A stretch of 64,000 bases of DNA from Herbiconiux sp. L3-i23 (GCF_023734115.1 NZ_AP025737.1:3075862-3139861); one strand, 5' to 3'. Counted from the first letter of the stretch, positions 42,017 through 53,385 are shown. The notes: generated from the letters alone by a model not told the origin. Numbers and translations are program-made.

Positions 42017-43342
42017 TCAGGCGCCGTCCGCCGGCCGGCGCTCGTCGGGTGCGGACTCGGCCACGGGCATCGGGCCCGCCGCAGCGTCCGCGGCAGGGGA
42101 CTCGGACGAGGTCGACGCGTCGTCGACCTCGTGCATCGTGTCGGCGGGCGCCCGTTGCGCCCTGCTGAGCAGGACGAAGGGCACGGCCGCCACGGAGATG
42201 ATCCCGCTCACGAACATCGACGCCCCGTACCCGCCCACATCGGCGGTGCGCCCGAGGATCGGCTGGAAGACCACCCCGCCTCCGGACCCCAGGAGGGAGT
42301 CGAACGACAGCACCGTCGCGCGCTGCTTCGACGGGATCATGTCGTTGAGGTAGGCGCGGTGCACGGGGTCGTCGATCGCGGACGCGACGCCCCACAGCGC
42401 GATCAGCGCCACCGCGAGCCAGAACTCTCGGATCACGCCGAGGGCCAGCAGCACGCCGATGCTCGCCACGGTGGCGAGCAGGATCGACGACGTGCGCCGA
42501 TGGAACAGCCGTCGCACCCACGGCGACAGCGCCCCGCCGACGATGGATGCCCCGGACAGCAGCGCCGCTGCGAGACCCGCGATGGAGTAGGCCTCTTCAT
42601 CGCCCCACAGCTCCAACAGATAGGGCTGGAGGGCGTAGAAGACGTAGACGCCGACCCCGGCGGTGAACGGGCTCGCGAGCATGAGCCAGCGCACCGGGGC
42701 GTCCCCGAGTCCGTACCGGATGGACGCGGCGAACACCGTGCGGGTGGCCCGCAGAGGACCCTCGCCGCGGTCGGGGGTGAAGCCGATGTCGTGCATGAGC
42801 GCCGCCGCGACCACGAGCATGACCACGAGGATGCCGGCGCGCAGGACGAACGGCATCCCGAGGTCGGAGAGCTGGGCGACCACTCCGCCGAGTACCGAAC
42901 CGGCGAGCATCGCCGCCCCTCCGACGATCTGCGCGCGACCGAACACCTTCTCGAGGCTGCCGTGGTAATCCGTCGCCTTCAAAGCGTCGACGAGCCACGC
43001 GTCGACCGCGCCCGAGAAGAACGTGAAACCCAGTCCGAGCAGCACTGAGACGATCGCCCACGCCCAGAACGGCGCCTGCCAGACCCAGAGCAACCAGTAG
43101 AGGACGGTCGTCACCGCGAGAGTCGCCGTGCCCAGCAGGTAGGAGGCGCGGCGGCCGACCGTGTCGGCGACGACGCCGGTGGGAATCTCGAAGATCAGCA
43201 TCCCCGCGGTGAAGAAGGCGTTCGCCGCGAAGGCTTCGAGGTTCGACAGTCCGGCGTCGAGCAGGAACAGCGTGTTGACGCCCCAGATGAACGACGCCGC
43301 GAGCGTGTTGCCGAGCATCAGGACGTAGTAGGTGCCCTGCAC
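42017..43342 (-). CDS. MFS transporter
   Basis: 441 residues, 12 predicted transmembrane helices; the loop after helix 2 has the MFS motif-A-like GVVADTVGRRASYLLG. The C-terminal about 60 residues are a hydrophilic Ala/Glu/Ser/Asp tail. The GTG at 43342 is the first usable start. Substrate unknown; drug or metabolite efflux is a family-level possibility. Confidence 0.85.
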   Translation of the reverse strand: MQGTYYVLMLGNTLAASFIWGVNTLFLLDAGLSNLEAFAANAFFTAGMLIFEIPTGVVADTVGRRASYLLGTATLAVTTVLYWLLWVWQAPFWAWAIVSVLLGLGFTFFSGAVDAWLVDALKATDYHGSLEKVFGRAQIVGGAAMLAGSVLGGVVAQLSDLGMPFVLRAGILVVMLVVAAALMHDIGFTPDRGEGPLRATRTVFAASIRYGLGDAPVRWLMLASPFTAGVGVYVFYALQPYLLELWGDEEAYSIAGLAAALLSGASIVGGALSPWVRRLFHRRTSSILLATVASIGVLLALGVIREFWLAVALIALWGVASAIDDPVHRAYLNDMIPSKQRATVLSFDSLLGSGGGVVFQPILGRTADVGGYGASMFVSGIISVAAVPFVLLSRAQRAPADTMHEVDDASTSSESPAADAAAGPMPVAESAPDERRPADGA

Positions 43343-43494
43343 CCGGCGCGCTGACGGGCCTGCGACGTCACTGACGATGGCGGCACCTCTTCTCGTGGCG
43401 GTACGAGGAACGCTTCGCCCGCGACCCTACGCCTCCGGCCCGCTCGCCGACAGAGGCGGACGACGGGTGACGACGCACGCTGCGCCGCGCGCGC

Positions 43495-44250
43495 TCAACG
43501 GAGGCGGTCGGGCGAGTCGAGCCACTCGTCGAAGGTGAGGGTGCCCTGTCGCCGCGGGCCGTCGCCGCCGCGGAGAGCACCGGAGGTGAGCCCGCGCCCG
43601 TATGCGCCGGGGAACCGGACATCGATCACCCTGCGCCGCACGCCGTCGTGGGCGCTCATCCGGCGGATCATCCCGGCGAGCGTCTCGTCGCGGGGCCCGA
43701 CGAGATCCGGCGCCCGCCCGGCCGGAGGCGCGGTCGCGACGTCGACCAGGTGCTCCGCCACCTCGGCGGCCGCGACCGGTCGGGAGAGGGTCCGAGGCAC
43801 CAGGGCGATCGGGCCGAACGAGGTCTGCGCCGCGATCTGCTCGGCGAACTCGTGGAACTGCGTCGCCCGAGCGATGGTGTGGGGGACTCGGGAGCCGGCG
43901 ACGAGGCGCTCCTGTGCGAGTTTGCCGGCGTAGTAGGAGGTGTCGATGCCGTCGATGCCCACGATCGACAGGGCGACGTGATGTCCGACCCCGGCTCGCT
44001 CCTCGGCGTCGAGCAGTGACTGCGTCGCCGCCGTGAAGAACCCGACCGACTTCGCCGTCGCCAGCGTCGTGCGGTTCAGCACGTCGATCACCGCCTCGAC
44101 GCCGACGAGCGACCGGTCGAGGTTCGTGCCCGAGACGACGTCCACGCCGTCGGAGCGGGACAGCGCGACGACATCGTGTCCGCGCCGCCTCGCAGCGCCG
44201 ACCACATGACGCCCCACCGTGCCGGATCCACCGGCGATCGCGATCCTCAT
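43495..44250 (-). CDS. NAD(P)-binding (atypical SDR/NmrA-like) protein
   Basis: 251 residues. The N-terminal dinucleotide motif GGSGTVGRHV at residues 7-16 is followed by an SDR-like core, including YYAGKLAQERLV with a Tyr-x3-Lys catalytic-like pair. This resembles the NmrA/atypical SDR family. The ATG at 44250 follows GAGGAA and removes a 15-residue non-homologous extension. Substrate unknown. Confidence 0.82.
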   Translation of the reverse strand: MRIAIAGGSGTVGRHVVGAARRRGHDVVALSRSDGVDVVSGTNLDRSLVGVEAVIDVLNRTTLATAKSVGFFTAATQSLLDAEERAGVGHHVALSIVGIDGIDTSYYAGKLAQERLVAGSRVPHTIARATQFHEFAEQIAAQTSFGPIALVPRTLSRPVAAAEVAEHLVDVATAPPAGRAPDLVGPRDETLAGMIRRMSAHDGVRRRVIDVRFPGAYGRGLTSGALRGGDGPRRQGTLTFDEWLDSPDRLR

Positions 44251-44359
44251 ACAGTTCCTCCTCGTCGTGCACGGCAGCCGTGCCGCCGGGGGCATGCCGC
44301 GCTCACAGTATGACGATGCGGCGTGCCGGGGTGTGAGGTCGCGCGACGTCGGCTCGCGG

Positions 44360-45739
<1,380 letters not shown>

Positions 45740-45937
45740 GTGTTCTCCCCTTCTGACCGCCGCGCATGCGTGCGAGGGCATGCGGTGGCGATGTGCGCAC
45801 CCGGTCCGCGGATCTCCCGTGCTCGGGAATTCAACCGCGGGCCACCGACATCGACGCTGTCGAGTGGAGCCCCCACGACTGCTCGCAGGCGTCGATCGAT
45901 GAAGTCAGAGGCTACCGCGAGATGGACTTTTCGGGGT

Positions 45938-46136
45938 TGTGGATGAATCTGTGGAAACTGTGGAGAACAACGGCGTGTCGGCCTCATCCGCTGTGGGTAG
46001 ATCGGTTGATCCAACGTCCGCCAAGCCGAGAAACGCGGAGTGCATCAGCGTTTCCGTTATTCACACCGAGTTCTGGGGAAAAGACGCTTCAACCTTTGGT
46101 CGAGAGTTGACAACAGGTGGACAACCCTGTGGGTAA
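45938..46136. promoter_or_regulatory. Cluster of DnaA-box-like 9-mers between dnaB and rplI
   Basis: Within about 200 bp: TGTGGATGA (45938-45946), TGTGGAAAC (45950-45958), TGTGGAGAA (45959-45967), TGTGGGTAG (45992-46000), TTATTCACA (46057-46065), GGTGGACAA (46116-46124) and TGTGGGTAA (46128-46136). Four differ by one base from TTATCCACA or its complement, three by two. The stretch is visibly less GC-rich than its surroundings. It holds no gene; the 400-bp interval also contains the dnaB promoter. Confidence 0.6.
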
Positions 46137-46165
46137 CTGATCGTGCGGCCCGCCGGGGACGGGAA

Positions 46166-46199
46166 AAGGGGCGGCCGGGCACATGCCCGACCGCCCCTT
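46166..46199 (-). terminator. Terminator of the rpsF-ssb-rpsR-rplI operon
   Basis: A 16-bp stem (one G-U equivalent pair) AAGGGGCGGCCGGGCA / TGCCCGACCGCCCCTT with a tiny loop, read on the minus strand and followed by TTTTCCC, 20 bp after the rplI stop. Confidence 0.85.
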
Positions 46200-46219
46200 C
46201 AGCGGTGTCCTACGGCGCC

Positions 46220-46672
46220 TCAGCGCACGGCGACCACCGAGAGCGAGATCGTCGCTGCGACGTCGTCGCGCAGACGCACCGTCGCCTCGTGCGATCCGGT
46301 CGCCTTGATGGCGCTCGGGATCTCGATCTTGCGCTTGTCGATCTGTCCGAGACCGGCCGCCGCGACGGCGTCCGCCACGTCGGAGGTCTTGACCGAACCG
46401 AAGAGGCGTCCGCCGTTGCCGGCCTTGACGCGCAAGGTGACGACCGACTGCTCGAGCGTCGCCTTGAGCTGCTGCGCCTCTTCGAGGGTGGCGAGCTCGC
46501 GGGCCGCACGGGCCGCCTTGATCGACTCGATCTGCTTCTCGCCGCCACGCGACCACGCCACGGCGAAGCCGGACGGGATCAGGTAGTTGCGGGCGTAACC
46601 GGCCTTGACGTCGACGACGTCACCGGGAGCACCGAGGCCGGTCACCTCGTGGGTGAGAATGAGCTTCGACAT
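46220..46672 (-). CDS. rplI: 50S ribosomal protein L9
   Basis: 150 residues with the N-terminal L9 signature [19 protein letters not shown], a long central helix and a C-terminal rRNA-binding domain. It is the last gene of the rpsF-ssb-rpsR-rplI operon and lies 9 bp after rpsR. Confidence 0.97.
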   Translation of the reverse strand: MSKLILTHEVTGLGAPGDVVDVKAGYARNYLIPSGFAVAWSRGGEKQIESIKAARAARELATLEEAQQLKATLEQSVVTLRVKAGNGGRLFGSVKTSDVADAVAAAGLGQIDKRKIEIPSAIKATGSHEATVRLRDDVAATISLSVVAVR

Positions 46673-46681
46673 GGGTGCCTC

Positions 46682-46942
46682 CTACCGGCCCGAGCCCGCG
46701 TAGGGCAGGAGCGCCATTTCGCGCGCGTTCTTGACCGCACGGGCGATCAGACGCTGCTCCTGCACCGAGACGCCGGTGATGCGACGGGCGCGGATCTTGC
46801 CGCGCTCCGAGATGAACTTGCGAAGCGTGGCGACGTCCTTGTAATCGATGACGCCAACGCGGATGGACTTCGCGGGGGCCGCCGACTTGGCGCCCTTGCC
46901 ACGAAGCGGCTTGCGGCGGTCGCCGCTCGACTTTCCAGCCAT
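46682..46942 (-). CDS. rpsR: 30S ribosomal protein S18
   Basis: 86 residues with [26 protein letters not shown], the S18 core, and no cysteine (zinc-free type). It lies 53 bp after ssb in the conserved operon. Confidence 0.97.
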   Translation of the reverse strand: MAGKSSGDRRKPLRGKGAKSAAPAKSIRVGVIDYKDVATLRKFISERGKIRARRITGVSVQEQRLIARAVKNAREMALLPYAGSGR

Positions 46943-46995
46943 TTACGTGTCCTTAGTGTGAAGAGTTGAAGTGTTGGTGCCGACCCGGTGAGGGA

Positions 46996-47556
46996 TCAGA
47001 ACGGGGTGTCGTCGTCGTAGCCGCCGCCCGGAGTGTTCCAGACGTCGCCACCACCGGACGAAGAGGATCCGCCGCCACCACCGAAGTTGCCCTGGCCGCC
47101 GCCGAAGTTGCCCTGGCCGCCACCCGAGTTGCCCCACGGCTCGTCGCCGCCGCCACCCTGGGAGACGCCACGGCCGCCACCGCCGCCGCCACCCGACGAG
47201 CGGGTGACCTGCGCGGTCGCGTAGCGCAGCGAGGGACCGATCTCGTCGACCTCAAGCTCGATCGAGGTGCGCTTCTCGCCCTCTTTCGTCTCGTAGGAGC
47301 GCTGCTTGAGACGACCGGTCGCAATGACACGGGATCCCTTGCTCAGCGAACCGGCGACGTGCTCGGCGAACTCGCGCCAGACGGAGGCCCGGAGGAACAG
47401 CGCTTCGCCGTCCTTCCAGTCGTTCGACTGACGGTCGAAGCTACGCGGAGTGGATGCGATGGTGAAGTTCGCGACCGCGAGCCCGTTCTGCGTGTAGCGC
47501 AGCTCGGGATCGGCGGTGAGGTTGCCGACGACCGTGATGATCGTTTCGCCGGCCAC
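46996..47556 (-). CDS. ssb: Single-stranded DNA-binding protein
   Basis: 186 residues: an OB-fold (1-115, including [12 protein letters not shown] and [17 protein letters not shown]), a Gly/Ser/Asn-rich flexible linker and the acidic tip DDDTPF that recruits replication and repair proteins. GTG start; 3 bp after rpsF. Confidence 0.97.
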   Translation of the reverse strand: MAGETIITVVGNLTADPELRYTQNGLAVANFTIASTPRSFDRQSNDWKDGEALFLRASVWREFAEHVAGSLSKGSRVIATGRLKQRSYETKEGEKRTSIELEVDEIGPSLRYATAQVTRSSGGGGGGGRGVSQGGGGDEPWGNSGGGQGNFGGGQGNFGGGGGSSSSGGGDVWNTPGGGYDDDTPF

Positions 47557-47559
47557 GGC

Positions 47560-47916
47560 TCAGCGGCTCTCTTCGGTCTGCGCGGACTCGGCAGCGGCTG
47601 CCGCAGCAGCGGCGACGCGCGCGACGGCCTCTTCGGCCCGCAGCACCTTGGTGCGCAGGACGGCCTCGGAGAGGTTCAGCTGGCGGTCGAGCTCCTTGGT
47701 GGAGTCGCTCGTCGCAGTCAGATTCACGACGGCGTAGATGCCTTCGCTCTTCTTCTTGATCTCATAGGCGAGACGACGACGGCCCCAGATGTCCACGCTG
47801 TCGACGGTGCCACCGTCGTTGCGGATCACGTTGAGGAACTTGTCGAGGCTGGGAGCCACGGTGCGCTCGTCGATCTCGGGATCGAGGATGACCATCAGTT
47901 CGTACTTGTGCGTCAC
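47560..47916 (-). CDS. rpsF: 30S ribosomal protein S6
   Basis: 118 residues with the S6 motifs [15 protein letters not shown] and [18 protein letters not shown]; the C-terminus is Ala-rich. First gene of the operon, ATG with GAAGGAGGTGGGT upstream. Confidence 0.97.
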   Translation of the reverse strand: MTHKYELMVILDPEIDERTVAPSLDKFLNVIRNDGGTVDSVDIWGRRRLAYEIKKKSEGIYAVVNLTATSDSTKELDRQLNLSEAVLRTKVLRAEEAVARVAAAAAAAAESAQTEESR

Positions 47917-48031
47917 TGACCCACCTCCTTCGGACTAGAACGGTTGCAGACGATCTGCAACAGGAGGGTGTGTGCACGTGTCCGGACGAGCCGGACAACC
48001 GCAGTAGCTTAGCGGATCGAGCGGACCGGGC

Positions 48032-49483
48032 TCAACCGCGCGGTTCGGAGGGGTCGTTCCTCTGCTGCCACCATGCGAGGAGGCGCTCGCGGGCGGCGTC
48101 CTCGCCGAGGGGTCCCTCATCGAGCCGGAGCTCGAGCAGGAATCGGTAGGCCGCGCCCACGTCCGGCCCCGCGGCGATGCCGAGGGCCGCCATGATCTGA
48201 TCACCCGACAGGTCGGGGCGCACCGCGGCGAGCTCCTCCTGCTCCTGCAACTCCTCGATGCGGGCCTCGAGGTCGTCGTAGGCCGCCGCGAGCCGGGTCG
48301 CCTTGCGACGGTTGCGGGTGGTGACGTCCGCGCGGGTCAAGATGTGGAGGCGCTCGAGATCGTCGCCCGCGTCGCGGACGTAGCGCCGCACCGCGGAGTC
48401 GGTCCAACCCCCCTCGGTGTATCCGTAGAAACGCTGATGCAGCTCGATGAGGTGCGCGACGTGATCGACGGTCTCGTTGTCGAACCGCAGCGCGCGCAGC
48501 CGCTTGCGCACGAGCTTCGCGCCGACGACGTCGTGATGGTGGAAGGTGACCGTCCCGCCCTGCTCGAATCGGCGGGTCGCGGGCTTGCCGATGTCGTGCA
48601 GCAGCGCGGCGAGCCGCACCACCACGTCCGGTTCGGCGCCGCCGTCCGAGCGCGAGCGCTCGAGATCGATCGCCTGATCGAGGACGGTCAGCGAGTGCTC
48701 GTACACGTCCTTATGCCGGTGCTCGCCGTCGACCGTGAGCTTCATGGCCGGCAGTTCGGGCAGCACGAGTTCTGCGATGCCGGTGTCGACGAGCAGTTGG
48801 AGGCCGGTGCGCGGGGTCGACGAGCGGAGCAGCTTGACCAGCTCGTCGCGCACCCGTTCGGCCGAGATGATCGAGATCCGCTCGCGCAACACGATCATGG
48901 CGCTCTTCGCGGACTCGTCGATCTCGAAGCCGAGGGCGCCGACGAAGCGGGCCGCGCGCATCATCCGCAGAGGATCGTCGGCGAACGAGGTCGTGGCCTC
49001 CGCGGCCGTGCGCAGCCGTCCGGCGAGCAGGTCGTCGAGGCCGCCGGTCGGATCGACGAGGACGCGTTCGGGCAGCCGGAGCGCCATCGCGTTGATGGTG
49101 AAGTCGCGGCGACCGAGGTCGCCTTCGAGCGAGTCTCCGAACACCACCTCCGGTTTGCGGGAGGACGGGTCGTACTCGTCGGCCCGGTAGGTGGTCACCT
49201 CGACGGTCTCGCCCGCCACCCGAGCGCCGATGGTGCCGAACGCGCGGCCGATGTCCCACTGCGCGGAGGAGATCGGCTTCACGACGCGCAGGATCTCGTC
49301 GGGCGAGGCGTCGGTGGTGAAGTCGAGATCCGGTGCCGCTCGACCGAGGAAGGCGTCGCGGACGGGCCCGCCGACGAGGGCGAGTTCGTGTCCGGCGTCG
49401 GCGAAGGCCCGGCTCAGCCGCGCGACGGGCTTCGACTCCGCCGTCACGGCGAGGCGCTCGAGGGCGTCCGCCACGCTGGTCAT
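48032..49483 (-). CDS. cca: CCA tRNA nucleotidyltransferase
   Basis: 483 residues: a class II poly(A) polymerase/CCA-adding head (LVGGPVRDAFLGRAAPDLDFTTDA, RRDFTINAMAL) and a C-terminal HD domain (LAALLHDIGKPATRR). It repairs or adds CCA at tRNA 3' ends; the HD part suggests extra phosphohydrolase activity. The ATG at 49483 has TAGCAT 8 nt upstream (49497-49492). It is divergent from the DUF6049 gene, as in other actinobacteria. Confidence 0.94.
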   Translation of the reverse strand: MTSVADALERLAVTAESKPVARLSRAFADAGHELALVGGPVRDAFLGRAAPDLDFTTDASPDEILRVVKPISSAQWDIGRAFGTIGARVAGETVEVTTYRADEYDPSSRKPEVVFGDSLEGDLGRRDFTINAMALRLPERVLVDPTGGLDDLLAGRLRTAAEATTSFADDPLRMMRAARFVGALGFEIDESAKSAMIVLRERISIISAERVRDELVKLLRSSTPRTGLQLLVDTGIAELVLPELPAMKLTVDGEHRHKDVYEHSLTVLDQAIDLERSRSDGGAEPDVVVRLAALLHDIGKPATRRFEQGGTVTFHHHDVVGAKLVRKRLRALRFDNETVDHVAHLIELHQRFYGYTEGGWTDSAVRRYVRDAGDDLERLHILTRADVTTRNRRKATRLAAAYDDLEARIEELQEQEELAAVRPDLSGDQIMAALGIAAGPDVGAAYRFLLELRLDEGPLGEDAARERLLAWWQQRNDPSEPRG

Positions 49484-49540
49484 GGTGCTCAATGCTAGAG
49501 GTGCGCCGCCGTGCGCCACGGCCGCGCAGGTGCTTCGCCC

Positions 49541-49546
49541 TAGACT
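49541..49546 (+). promoter_or_regulatory. -10 element for short leader ORF / DUF6049 gene
   Basis: TAGACT lies 8 nt before the ATG at 49555. Confidence 0.45.
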
Positions 49547-49554
49547 TTCGAAGC

Positions 49555-49596
49555 ATGGGAGCGAGCACGATCGAGCGCGCGCCGGAAGCCTCGTGA
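49555..49596 (+). CDS. Possible 13-codon leader ORF
   Basis: MGASTIERAPEAS then TGA, which overlaps the GTG start of the DUF6049 gene (GTGA at 49593-49596). It begins close to a -10 element, so it could be translated from a nearly leaderless mRNA and couple translation into the next gene. No composition suggests a classical attenuator peptide. Confidence 0.35.
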   Translation: MGASTIERAPEAS

Positions 49597-51665
49597 GCCG
49601 CTCGCGGGTGCTTGCCGCGGCCGTCGTCGCGACGATCACGATGCTGTCGGGTTTCGTCGCCGCACCGGCCGCGACCGCGGCCGACGGTTCTCTCGGGTTG
49701 GTCTTCGCGCCCGAGAACTCCGGACTCTCGCGGCCGGGGGAGCCGCTGGTCGTGTCGGGCACCGTCACGAACCAGTCCGACCGTCCGCTCGCGCCGAGTG
49801 TCATCGAGGTCGGCGTCGTGGCCGACACGGTGGGTCGGGACGGCCTCGACGAGGCGTACGCGGAGCCGGCCGGGGCTCGGACGGAGATGATCGCGACGAT
49901 CGAGACCCCGCCCCTTCCCGTTGCGGGAAGCGCTCAGCTCAGCGTGACCGTACCCCCGGAGACCCTCGACGCGGTGCTCGCCGGCACCGGCTGGGGCGCA
50001 CACCCGGTGGTCACGAGCGTGCAGGGCGACTCCGAGAACGCGAGCGTGTCCGCGCTCGTGCGACTCGACGGAGAGGGTCCGCGCGCCGAGATCTCGATCG
50101 TGCTGCCGATCACCGCGCCTCCCGGTGTCGACGGCATCATCGCGGCCGAGACCCTCGAGGAGTACACGGGCCCGAGCGGGGTGCTGACCCGGAAACTCGA
50201 CGCGGCCGCCGATCCGCGGGTGGCGCTCGCCCTCGATCCGCGCATCCTCGCCTCCATCCGAGTGCTCGGCACGCGCGCCCCGGCGAGCGCCGTCGAGTGG
50301 CTGCAGCGACTGGAATCGCTGTCGAACGAGGTGTTCCCGTTGCAGTACGGCGACGCCGACGTCTCACTCGAGCGCGCGGCCGGTTCTCCGTCGGTGCTGC
50401 AGCCCACGTCGTTCGCCTCGGTGCTCGATCCGGCGGACTTCCCGGCGGGGCCGGCGACACCGACCCCCACTCAGACCGGTACCCCGACCCCGACCCCGTC
50501 CGTCTCGCCGACGGAGGGGGCGCCGCAACCCACCCTGCCGACCGTCGACGAGCTCTTCGCCTTCGACTACACGGCCACCGACATCGCCTGGCCGGCGGCC
50601 GGGATCGTCGGCGCGGACGACCTCTCCTTCGCCGGGCAGGCGGGATACGACCGCTCCATCGTGTCGGCCGAGCAGCTCGACGACCCCGCCGCCGGTCCCG
50701 TCGTCGCCGTCGACGGCAGCACCGTCCTCGTCGCCGACACCGCCTCGACCGACCTCTCCGATGCCGTCTTCGCGCTCGGCAGCGCCGACGGCCGGTTCAC
50801 CGCGAGCCGCGCCGCCGCGTCGCTCGCGGTGTCGGCGCAGGACAGCGGCAGCGGCGCCCTTCTGCTGCCGCTCAGCCGCTCGGCCTCGACGACGACCGAC
50901 ATCGAAGGCGCGCTGAGGGCCATGCTCGCTCTCCCGTGGCTCGCCTCGGTGAACTTCGAGTCCCTGGTCGCGTCGCCCGGTCCTGACACCGCCCTCGCAC
51001 CCCTCGAGGATCCGCGTGTGGAGACCGCGAGGACCCTGCTCGCCGAAGAGGCGGCGGTGTCGTCGTTCTCCAGCGTGCTGGCCCAGCCCGACCTGCTGAC
51101 CGGCGCAGCCCGCCTCGACCTGATGACGGCGCTCGGCGCCGGCTGGGCCGACGATCCCGACGGCTGGCGCACCGCGGTGGGCACTCTCCGCAGCCGCACC
51201 AGCGAGATCCTCGGCGCGATCTCGATCGACCCGAGCAGCCAGATCAACGTCGCCGGCTTCACCGCCGACACCCCGATCTACATCTCCAATGCGCTGCCCT
51301 ACCCGGTCACAGTCCAGGTCCAGCCGCGCTCCAGCAACGGACGTCTCGTCATCTCGGGCGCCACCGCGACGATCGACGCCGGTTCCACCCAGCGCGTGCC
51401 GCTGCAGGCCCGCGCGATCGGAAACGGCCGAGTCACCGTCGAGGTGCGCATGACCAGCCCGACGGGGGTGGAGATCGGGACCACCCGCTTCATCCAGCTC
51501 GACGTGCAGCCGTATTGGGAGACCGCCGGCATCGCCGTCATGGGCGTGCTGGTCGCCGGGCTGCTCGGCTTCGGCACCTATCGCAGCATCCGCCGCCGGC
51601 GCTCCGCCACCGCGGCGGCGCCCGCCGGAGACGACGGCGCGGGCGACCCGGCGGACCGGACGTGA
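49593..51665 (+). CDS. DUF6049 secreted membrane-anchored protein
   Basis: 690 residues from a GTG with GGAAG upstream. N-terminal signal peptide ending PAATAA, a large extracytoplasmic region with a Thr/Pro-rich linker (TPTPTQTGTPTPTPS), a C-terminal transmembrane helix (TAGIAVMGVLVAGLLGFG) and an RRRR stop-transfer. Its position between cca and murJ matches the conserved actinobacterial gene represented by Rv3909. Function is unknown, but constant linkage to the lipid II flippase gene suggests a cell-envelope role. It overlaps murJ by 4 bp. Confidence 0.85.
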   Translation: MSRSRVLAAAVVATITMLSGFVAAPAATAADGSLGLVFAPENSGLSRPGEPLVVSGTVTNQSDRPLAPSVIEVGVVADTVGRDGLDEAYAEPAGARTEMIATIETPPLPVAGSAQLSVTVPPETLDAVLAGTGWGAHPVVTSVQGDSENASVSALVRLDGEGPRAEISIVLPITAPPGVDGIIAAETLEEYTGPSGVLTRKLDAAADPRVALALDPRILASIRVLGTRAPASAVEWLQRLESLSNEVFPLQYGDADVSLERAAGSPSVLQPTSFASVLDPADFPAGPATPTPTQTGTPTPTPSVSPTEGAPQPTLPTVDELFAFDYTATDIAWPAAGIVGADDLSFAGQAGYDRSIVSAEQLDDPAAGPVVAVDGSTVLVADTASTDLSDAVFALGSADGRFTASRAAASLAVSAQDSGSGALLLPLSRSASTTTDIEGALRAMLALPWLASVNFESLVASPGPDTALAPLEDPRVETARTLLAEEAAVSSFSSVLAQPDLLTGAARLDLMTALGAGWADDPDGWRTAVGTLRSRTSEILGAISIDPSSQINVAGFTADTPIYISNALPYPVTVQVQPRSSNGRLVISGATATIDAGSTQRVPLQARAIGNGRVTVEVRMTSPTGVEIGTTRFIQLDVQPYWETAGIAVMGVLVAGLLGFGTYRSIRRRRSATAAAPAGDDGAGDPADRT

Positions 51666-53254
51666 GCGGTATCGGGAGGGCGAGCGCCTTCCTCGCCTCG
51701 GGCACCGTCGTCTCGCGGCTGCTCGGATTCGTCAAGATCTTCGTGCTCGCCCAGGCGATCGGCGTCGTGAGCGTCAGCGGCGACGCGTTCAGCACCGCGA
51801 CGATGGTGCCGAACAGCATCTACGCCATCATCGGCGGCGGTCTGCTGAGCGCCATCCTGGTACCGCAGATCGTCCGAGCGAGCAGGGCGGAGGACGGCGG
51901 CGCCGCCTACATCAACAAGTTGGTCACCGCCGCTCTCGTCGCATTCATCGTGGTGACCGTCATCGCGACGGCGTGCGCTCCTCTGCTGGTGTCGCTGTTC
52001 GGGGCCAAGAGCGCGGGGCTCGCCACCGCCTTCGCCTACTGGAGCATCCCGCAGGTCTTCTTCCTCGGTCTCTACGCCGTCCTCGGCGAGGTCCTCAACG
52101 CCCGCCGCTCCTTCGGTCCGTTCACCTGGGCACCGGTCGCCAACAACATCGTCGGCATCGGCGCTACCCTCGCCTTCATCGCCCTGTACGGCTCCGACGC
52201 GGGCGGGCTCCGCACCGCCGGGGAGTGGACCCCGGACATGGCCGCCGTCCTCGCCGGAGGCGCGACCCTCGGCATCGCCGCGCAGGCCCTTCTGCTGTTC
52301 TTCTTCTGGCGCCGGATCGGGCTGCACTACCGCCCCGACTTCCGCTGGCGCGGTGTCGGCCTCCGCTCGGCTGGCACCGCCGCGGGATGGACGCTCGGGA
52401 TGCTGATCGCCACCCAGGTCGCCGGAATCATTGAGACCCGGGTCGCGAACATCGCGTCCGGCGATGGAGCCAGCGTCTTCGCCCTCTCCACCGCCTGGCT
52501 CATCTTCATGCTGCCGCACTCCATCATCACCGTCTCGGTGGTGACCGCCTTCTACACGCGGATGAGCGAGCACGCGGCCCGCGACGACATCGCCGCGCTG
52601 AAGCGGGACGCCGCGCTCGCCCTTCGGTCGGTGTCGGTGCTGCTGGTTCTCGCCTCCGCCGGAGTCGTCGTCGTGGCCATGCCCTTCGCCCGCGTCTTCA
52701 CCACCTCATTCGGCGATGTGTCGCAGCTGGCCGCCGTCGTCATGGCCTACGGGGTCGGTCTCGTCCCGTTCTCGCTCCTCTTCGTCGTGCAACGGGTGTT
52801 CTACTCGCTCGGCGACACCCGCACTCCCTTCGTGTTCACGATCGTGCAGGTGATCGTGGTCATCGCCGGCGTGCTCGGCTGCGCCCTCCTCCCTGGAGAC
52901 CGCATCGCCGTCGGGATCGCCGCCGTCGTCTCCGGAGCGACCCTGATCCAGCTGATCGTCGCGTCCGTCCTGCTGCACCGTCGCATCGGCTGGGCGGCAG
53001 TGGGGGTGCCTCGCGCCCTGCTCACCGACCTCGGAGCGGCGCTTCCGGCCGCCGTCGCCGGATACCTCCTTCTCGTCCAGCTCGGCGGCACGACGTCGTC
53101 GGGATTCGCGATGAGCTCGATCCCCGCCGCCATCGCCACGATGATCGCAGTCGGAGCCGCGATGAGCGTCGTCTACGGGCTGTTCCTGGTGGTCCTGCGG
53201 TCACCGGAACTCCGAACCGTGCTCGCCGTGCTGCCCGGTCGTCGGCGACCCTGA
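51662..53254 (+). CDS. murJ: Lipid II flippase MurJ (MviN family)
   Basis: 530 residues, about 14 transmembrane helices, beginning with the family pattern ASAFLASGTVVSRLLGFVKIFVLA and including NSIYAIIGGGLLSAILVPQIVRA. It moves lipid II across the membrane for peptidoglycan synthesis. The GTG start overlaps the preceding stop (GTGA). It lacks the long pseudokinase C-terminal extension of mycobacterial MviN. Confidence 0.93.
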   Translation: MSGIGRASAFLASGTVVSRLLGFVKIFVLAQAIGVVSVSGDAFSTATMVPNSIYAIIGGGLLSAILVPQIVRASRAEDGGAAYINKLVTAALVAFIVVTVIATACAPLLVSLFGAKSAGLATAFAYWSIPQVFFLGLYAVLGEVLNARRSFGPFTWAPVANNIVGIGATLAFIALYGSDAGGLRTAGEWTPDMAAVLAGGATLGIAAQALLLFFFWRRIGLHYRPDFRWRGVGLRSAGTAAGWTLGMLIATQVAGIIETRVANIASGDGASVFALSTAWLIFMLPHSIITVSVVTAFYTRMSEHAARDDIAALKRDAALALRSVSVLLVLASAGVVVVAMPFARVFTTSFGDVSQLAAVVMAYGVGLVPFSLLFVVQRVFYSLGDTRTPFVFTIVQVIVVIAGVLGCALLPGDRIAVGIAAVVSGATLIQLIVASVLLHRRIGWAAVGVPRALLTDLGAALPAAVAGYLLLVQLGGTTSSGFAMSSIPAAIATMIAVGAAMSVVYGLFLVVLRSPELRTVLAVLPGRRRP

Positions 53255-53385
53255 GAGAGCCCCGCACCCGGCCCGGGGTGTGGAATAGGCGGTCGGTAGA
53301 ATCCGTTTCATCGGGTGGGTCCGAGAGGGCCCTGATCCCCGGCCGCGAGGCCGTCGGGACAAGTGGTTCAGAACAAGGAGTTCGC

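Noticed and set aside
45938..46136. Replication origin itself
   Set aside because: Gene context (parAB, rpmH) places oriC beyond the right edge near dnaA; boxes here are imperfect and no dnaA/dnaN adjoins.
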